A DNA stretch of 64,000 nucleotides from VYFG01 sp965213885 (GTDB taxonomy: Bacteria; Pseudomonadota; Gammaproteobacteria; Arenicellales; Poriferihabitantaceae): positions 682,001 through 746,000 of the forward strand of contig OZ243919.1 of assembly GCA_965213885.1 (NCBI GenBank). The letters are read 5' to 3'. Under the pieces are notes generated by a model. It worked only from the letters and a program-made list of their open reading frames with translations, was not told where the DNA came from and made no database searches. Below are positions 59,661 to 64,000 of the stretch, piece by piece (the stretch's first letter is position 1; each line of letters opens with the position of its first letter). Position numbers and translations under genes: made by a program.

Positions 59661-61679
59661 ATGACCTTCCAACTCGGCATCGATACCGGTGGCACCTATA
59701 CCGACGCGGTACTGGTGAACGAACACCGGCAGGTTGTCGCCAAGAACAAGAGCCTGACTACGGCCTATGACCTGGCTGCGGGTATCGGCAATGCCATCTC
59801 AAGTCTGCCCGGGGAGATGCTGGCATCGGTGAACCTGGTATCGCTGTCCACCACGTTGTCCACCAATTCCGTGGTGGAGGGTCGGGGTGCCCCGGTGTCG
59901 ATATTGCTTCCGGGTTACAACGAATCCCAGGTGGTGAAGAGCGGCATCTACGAAATCCTCGACCGGGGCCTGGTGAACCTGCTTGAGGGGGGGCACAACG
60001 CGATGGGGGCCGAGCAGGCAACCCTGGACCTGACGCGTGCCCGGGAGGTCATCCTGGCCCAGGCGGAAATGGTGTCCGCGTTCGCCGTGTCCTCGATGTT
60101 CGGGACGCGCAACACCGCACACGAAATCGCCCTCAGGGACATGATTATCGAGCTCACGGGCAAACCGGTGGCGTGCGGGCACGAACTGGCCTCGTCCCTC
60201 GGTGCTCCCCGCCGGGCGCTGACGGCGGCACTCAACGCGCGCATGATTCTCCATATTCAGCGCCTGATCAACTCGGTGGAGGAGATTCTTGAAAGCAAAT
60301 CCATCCATGCGCCACTGATGATCGTCAAGGGAGACGGATCCCTGGTGAATGCAAAGACCGCCCTGCTGCAGCCGGTGGCCACGGTACTGTCCGGCCCGGC
60401 TGCCAGCGTGGTCGGCGCCTGTGCCCTGAGCGGGCTCAGGGATGGCATTGTGGTGGATATCGGTGGCACCACCACGGACATTGCCGTCGTGACTGACGGT
60501 CAGCCGGAGCTCTGTGCGGACGGCGCGCGGATCGGTGACTGGCAGCCCATGGTGGAGGCGCTTCGGGTGTTCTCCATCGGCCTTGGCGGCGACAGTGAGA
60601 TTCGTTTCAGGAACGGGCTTTCCATCTCCCAGCGGCGAGTGGTGCCCATGAGCCTGCTGGCGTACGAATACCCCGAGGTGATGCCCCGGCTTGAGCGGCA
60701 ATGGTCCGCGTCTCCGAGTCCACGCAACAACCGCTTCGCCTTGCGGTTGCAGCACAACGAAGTGCTGGTCGCCCAGCTTGGCGAAGCCGAGGTTGCCGCC
60801 TGGGAGATGCTCCGGGAAGGACCGGTGGATATCTTTGAACTGGGAGATCGCAACCGTGGAATCATGCGGGCCATCGCCCGTCTGGAGCGGTTGGGTCTTG
60901 CGATCTACAGTGGTTTCACCCCATCCGACGCCACTCACGTTCTCGGGATGAGCGACCACTGGAACCGCGACGCGGCGGAGCTTGGTGCCCGGATCTGGGC
61001 CCGACAGATGCGCCATCTGTACGGTTGCGGGAACTGGACCATCGGCGACCCGGTCGGACCGAGCCGGCAGGTATTCGACCTGGTGGTTCGGGAAATCAGC
61101 GAGAAACTGATCGAGGCGGGCCTCAACCAGCATGGTGAACTGGTGGACTCAAGATCCCGCGGCCTCACCAGGCTGTTGGCGGAAATCGTCCTGGCACAGG
61201 GCGAAGCGAAACGAGACAAGCCCCTGTTCGAACTCACATTCGCGCGCAATTACCCGGTCATCGCGGTGGGAGGGCCGGCGGCCGACTATTTTCCCGAGGT
61301 TGCGCGAATGCTCGACGTGGAATTGGAACTGCCCGAGCATGCGGACACTGCCAACGCGATCGGCGCAGTCATGGGTGCAGTGGTGCAGATGTCCCACATC
61401 ACGGTAACGCAGCCGGAATTCGGTGTTTTCCTGCTGTTCCACCGTGACCGGCCGATGCGCTTCGACAATCTCGAGGCGGCCCTGTGCCGGGCAAGGGAGC
61501 TTGCACGGGCCGAGGCCGAATGCCTGGCGCGTTCCGCGGGGGCCGATGTCGTGGAAACCCGGATACGCGAGGACGCGACCCACGTGAAGCATGACATCGA
61601 CGGCGAATTCTTCGTCGGTACCACGGTGACGGCCATCGCAACCGGCCGTCCCGGCAACCGTGAACCAGTTCCAGGGTAG
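59661..61679 (+). CDS. Hydantoinase/oxoprolinase-family protein (HyuA-type)
   Basis: The 672-residue protein has the actin-like ATPase fold of HyuA: FQLGIDTGGTYTDAVLV, STTLSTNSVVEGRGAP, ILSGPAASVVGACAL-type PATVLSGP and DIGGTTTDIAVV. A C-terminal PVIAVGGPAADYFPE follows. The usual HyuB partner subunit is missing from the neighbourhood. Members cleave hydantoins, oxoproline or acetone with ATP; the substrate is unknown. The ATG at 59661 is better than the TTG two codons earlier. Confidence 0.88.
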   Translation: MTFQLGIDTGGTYTDAVLVNEHRQVVAKNKSLTTAYDLAAGIGNAISSLPGEMLASVNLVSLSTTLSTNSVVEGRGAPVSILLPGYNESQVVKSGIYEILDRGLVNLLEGGHNAMGAEQATLDLTRAREVILAQAEMVSAFAVSSMFGTRNTAHEIALRDMIIELTGKPVACGHELASSLGAPRRALTAALNARMILHIQRLINSVEEILESKSIHAPLMIVKGDGSLVNAKTALLQPVATVLSGPAASVVGACALSGLRDGIVVDIGGTTTDIAVVTDGQPELCADGARIGDWQPMVEALRVFSIGLGGDSEIRFRNGLSISQRRVVPMSLLAYEYPEVMPRLERQWSASPSPRNNRFALRLQHNEVLVAQLGEAEVAAWEMLREGPVDIFELGDRNRGIMRAIARLERLGLAIYSGFTPSDATHVLGMSDHWNRDAAELGARIWARQMRHLYGCGNWTIGDPVGPSRQVFDLVVREISEKLIEAGLNQHGELVDSRSRGLTRLLAEIVLAQGEAKRDKPLFELTFARNYPVIAVGGPAADYFPEVARMLDVELELPEHADTANAIGAVMGAVVQMSHITVTQPEFGVFLLFHRDRPMRFDNLEAALCRARELARAEAECLARSAGADVVETRIREDATHVKHDIDGEFFVGTTVTAIATGRPGNREPVPG

Positions 61680-61770
61680 CGGACAAGGTTCCAACCAGTC
61701 TGGCATTGGACGGATGTTTGGTCTATGCTGATCCACGGTCCAAACATCACCTGATCGGGGGAAATTCTTC

Positions 61771-62745
61771 ATGGCATATGCAATTCGCGCCATCCGGCCA
61801 GGGGGCGTCGATGTCCTGGAACGGGTTGATTTCGAACCCGGGGCGCCCGGAGCCGGCGAGGTCCGGGTCCGCCACGGCGCCATCGGGGTCAATTTCATCG
61901 ACATCTACATCCGCACCGGCTCGTATCCCTGGCCGGTGCAGGAAAAACTGGTGCTTGGCTGTGAGGCCGCCGGGGTGGTGGATGCAGTCGGGGACGGCGT
62001 TACCGGATTCGCCGAGGGTGACCGGATTGCCTATGTCCTGCCAAACGGCGCCTACAGTACCCACCGGAGCATCAGCGTTTCCCATGCGGTCCACCTGCCG
62101 GATCACATCGACGATCGCACCGCCGCCGCCTGCATGCTGAAAGGCCTCACCTGTTACTACCTGCTGCACGACAGTTTCAGGGTGGAAGCGGGTCACAGGG
62201 TGCTGTTTCATGCCGCCGCCGGCGGTGTGGGACTGATCGCCGGCCAGTGGCTGGCAGCCAAGGGTGCGACGGCCATCGGCACGGCGGGCAGCGACAGCAA
62301 GTGCGAACTCGCGCTCCGGAACGGGTACGCCGATGTGATCAACTACAACACCGGCGATTTCGTGGCTGGTGTGCAGGCCGTTACGGAAGGCGGGATGATG
62401 GATGTGGTGTACGATTCCGTGGGTGCGGCCACCTGGCCGGGATCACGGGACTGCCTCAGGCGACACGGCACCCTGGTGGCCTTCGGTCAGTCCTCGGGCC
62501 CGGTGGAAGGGTTCAATTTTGCTGACCTGGCGGTGGGATCGCTGTACCTGACCCGGCCCACCCTGTTTCATTTCGCCTCGGACCGTGGTTGGCTGGAGAG
62601 CGCCTCAGCTGCACTGTTTGACATGATCGGGAGCGGGCGCATCCAAATCGCCGTCAACCAGACGTATCCGCTTGCGGAGGCCGGCAGGGCCCACGAGGCC
62701 CTGGAGGGGCGGGAAACCACGGGCTGCACCCTGTTGCTTCCCTGA
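61771..62745 (+). CDS. NADPH:quinone oxidoreductase (zinc-free MDR family)
   Basis: The 324-residue medium-chain reductase resembles quinone oxidoreductase Qor. It has VRVRHGAIGVNFIDIYIRTGSYP, GCEAAGVVDAVG, the NADPH-binding VLFHAAAGGVGLIAGQWL, and NYNTGDFV with a C-terminal LEGRETTGCTLLLP. The zinc ligands of alcohol dehydrogenases are absent. It reduces quinones by one electron. The gap to the upstream gene is 91 bases. Confidence 0.92.
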   Translation: MAYAIRAIRPGGVDVLERVDFEPGAPGAGEVRVRHGAIGVNFIDIYIRTGSYPWPVQEKLVLGCEAAGVVDAVGDGVTGFAEGDRIAYVLPNGAYSTHRSISVSHAVHLPDHIDDRTAAACMLKGLTCYYLLHDSFRVEAGHRVLFHAAAGGVGLIAGQWLAAKGATAIGTAGSDSKCELALRNGYADVINYNTGDFVAGVQAVTEGGMMDVVYDSVGAATWPGSRDCLRRHGTLVAFGQSSGPVEGFNFADLAVGSLYLTRPTLFHFASDRGWLESASAALFDMIGSGRIQIAVNQTYPLAEAGRAHEALEGRETTGCTLLLP

Positions 62746-62781
62746 GCGCAGGTGAGCCGGCGGTGCCGCCGCGGCCGGGCG

Positions 62782-63378
62782 TCAGGCGGCGAGCGCCCGG
62801 TCGAGGAATTCCAGCCGGTCCTGGCCCCAGAAAATCTCGCCGTCTACCACATAGGTAGGCGATCCGAACACGTCGGCGGCGTGTGCCTCGGCGGTCACGG
62901 CGGTGAACTGTTCGCCCAAGGCATCGGTTTCGGCCGTAGCCAGGAGTCCGACGCCGTCCAGTCCGCAGTGGTCGGCGAGCATCGCCAGAGTACCGGGGTC
63001 GGCGACATTCCTCTGCTCGGCCCAAACTGCGGTCAGCACGGCATCGCTGAGTGCCCCGGCATCAAGGCCCAGGTTGCCCGCCGCCAGCACCATCCTGGAT
63101 GCCAGCGTGGCGTCGGCAGGGAAGTGGGCAGGCTCGAGGTTCATCGGTACACCGAGAAATGACGACCAGCGTTTCAGCTCGTCCATACGGTATCGCAGGC
63201 GTGCGGGATGCCGTTTCGGCAACGGTGTGCCGCCCATGTCCAGGAAGGTGGACATGACGTCGATGGGCTTGTAGTTCACCATTGCGCCATGGCGTCCGAC
63301 GATCTCATTGAATCGCCCGATGGCGAGATAGCTCCAGGGCGAGATCACGAAGTGATAATAATCAATGGTTTTGGGCAT
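62782..63378 (-). CDS. 2-hydroxychromene-2-carboxylate isomerase/DsbA-family protein
   Basis: The 198-residue thioredoxin-fold protein has the DsbA-family layout but lacks CxxC: the first strand ends with DYYHFVISPWSYLAI. The interior helical region follows, and the closing VFGSPTYVVDGEIFWGQDRLEFLDRAL with a cis-proline (SPTY) is typical of HCCA isomerases of the kappa glutathione transferase type. Aromatic-ring breakdown is the known role; here the substrate is unknown. I chose the ATG at 63378 (MPKTIDYY). Confidence 0.85.
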   Translation of the reverse strand: MPKTIDYYHFVISPWSYLAIGRFNEIVGRHGAMVNYKPIDVMSTFLDMGGTPLPKRHPARLRYRMDELKRWSSFLGVPMNLEPAHFPADATLASRMVLAAGNLGLDAGALSDAVLTAVWAEQRNVADPGTLAMLADHCGLDGVGLLATAETDALGEQFTAVTAEAHAADVFGSPTYVVDGEIFWGQDRLEFLDRALAA

Positions 63379-63514
63379 GAAGGGACAGGGAGGTTGATAG
63401 GCCGGTGCCGGATTGTACGCCACCCGGATGGTTTCAGGGGGTCGTCCGGATCGGTCCCCTCATTGAATTTTGAGCCGGTCTTGGGTTAAATCCGACCAAC
63501 TCTCCCGTACAGCC

Positions 63515-64000
63515 ATGCAGTCCGCCAACCGCAAGAAACCGTCACCGCTCGTCGAGATTCTGGTCAACGTGATCATCCCGGCGGTGATCCTGATGAAATT
63601 CAGCACCCCCGAGCGACTGGGCACGGTGAACGCGCTGATCCTGGCGCTGTCTTTTCCGATCCTGTACGGCGGCTGGGACCTGGTCCGCAACCGCCACGTG
63701 AATTACATTGCCATATTGGGGCTGGTGAGTGTTTTCCTGACTGGCGGCATTGGACTTCTCAAGCTGGACGTCAAGTGGCTGGCGGTCAAGGAGGCGCTCA
63801 TCCCGGCCCTGATCGGGCTCGCCGTAGTGATTACCGGGTTCACCCGTTCCCCCCTGGTCAAGAAACTGATTTTTAATCCGCTGGTCATGGCGACGGAAAC
63901 AATCCAGCAAAAACTGGACTATGAGCACAGCACTGAACTCTTCGACAGGAAGCTGCGCTTCGCCAATCACTGCCTGGCCGGGACGTTCGCCTTTTCATCG
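63515..64000 (+). CDS. VC0807-type membrane protein, 3' end off the right edge
   Basis: The frame opens at ATG 63515 and runs to the window end, 162 codons. It has predicted membrane helices (EILVNVIIPAVILMKF, ALILALSFPILYGGW, YIAILGLVSVFLTGGIGLL, ALIPALIGLAVVITGFT) and a cytoplasmic DYEHSTELFDRKLRFAN. This is the VC0807 family of intermembrane-like proteins of unknown function. Confidence 0.78.
   Translation, partial: MQSANRKKPSPLVEILVNVIIPAVILMKFSTPERLGTVNALILALSFPILYGGWDLVRNRHVNYIAILGLVSVFLTGGIGLLKLDVKWLAVKEALIPALIGLAVVITGFTRSPLVKKLIFNPLVMATETIQQKLDYEHSTELFDRKLRFANHCLAGTFAFSS

Noticed and set aside
1..64000. tRNA or rRNA genes
   Set aside because: No T-loop GTTCGA-type element within a cloverleaf and no rRNA segment was seen. 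The CCTCCTTA near 49924 is an isolated match to the 16S tail, not a 16S gene.
1..64000. Insertion sequences, integrases or prophage
   Set aside because: No transposase, integrase or phage structural gene is present. The only signs of transfer are the DUF1703 gene and the remnants beside it.

Overview
The window is about 64 kb of GC-rich (roughly 60-63 percent G+C by eye), gene-dense chromosome. It looks like an aerobic gammaproteobacterium. Supporting markers are the unsaturated-fatty-acid pair FabA/FabB, an ApaG, a BepA-type periplasmic protease, COQ7-type ubiquinone hydroxylase, heme A synthase, the rplM-rpsI pair, ExbB/ExbD/TonB and a large outer-membrane autotransporter. The mix of carnitine, choline-sulfate and trimethylaminoethylphosphonate catabolism with sox genes suggests a marine or host-associated heterotroph, but that lifestyle is inferred. 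I saw no rRNA, tRNA, transposase, integrase or CRISPR.

Layout. 1-5.2 kb: end of a DMT transporter, then a carnitine catabolic pair (L-carnitine dehydrogenase fused to a thioesterase, plus a BKACE/DUF849 enzyme), a 2-hydroxyacid dehydrogenase and pncB. 5.2-7.5 kb: gene remnants and a DUF1703-type AAA-ATPase/PD-(D/E)XK protein. 7.9-13.8 kb: a giant leucine-rich-repeat/Calx-beta autotransporter whose 5' end holds 21 + 9 tandem copies of an 8-bp unit, a strong candidate phase-variation switch. 14.3-16.3 kb: a possible structured leader and exbB-exbD-tonB. 16.4-22.2 kb: a Rieske oxygenase with two translationally coupled SDRs, facing an NDP-forming acyl-CoA ligase and an EamA transporter. 22.9-28.4 kb: a BioC-like protein, soxXYZA (SoxY lacks the usual C-terminal cysteine arm), bepA and a rhodanese. 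28.4-34.8 kb: housekeeping and miscellaneous genes (rpiA, cbbQ-type ATPase, MOSC, argE, folKP fusion, apaG, TauD family).

35.1-40.7 kb: an aldehyde:ferredoxin oxidoreductase operon, aorABC followed by moaD-like, an unknown gene, a second moaD-like and moaA. Enzyme and pterin-cofactor genes are therefore co-transcribed. 40.8-41.8 kb: a lysine-rich histone-H1-like gene made of 75-bp repeats. 42.4-45.4 kb: fabA, fabB, ctaA. 45.6-48.7 kb: an MlrC-type protein and choline-sulfatase. 48.7-55.1 kb: coq7, a thioredoxin-like ferredoxin, a candidate small RNA, rplM-rpsI, metG, apbC and dcd. 55.3-57.4 kb: probable tmpA/tmpB with a 42-codon ORF coupled to tmpB. 57.4-64 kb: a DUF1127 protein, a LysR regulator, a ferredoxin-like protein, a hydantoinase/oxoprolinase-type protein, a quinone oxidoreductase, a DsbA-family isomerase and a partial VC0807-type membrane protein.

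How the genes fit together. Several separate loci feed quaternary ammonium compounds toward glycine betaine or choline: carnitine (lcdH/BKACE), choline sulfate (betC), trimethylaminoethylphosphonate (tmpAB) and perhaps the Rieske oxygenase. The most noteworthy signals for follow-up are the octanucleotide-repeat autotransporter, the cysteine-less SoxY in a soxB-less sox cluster, the unknown gene between two MoaD paralogues in the AOR operon, and the candidate terminator-ended small RNA before rplM.
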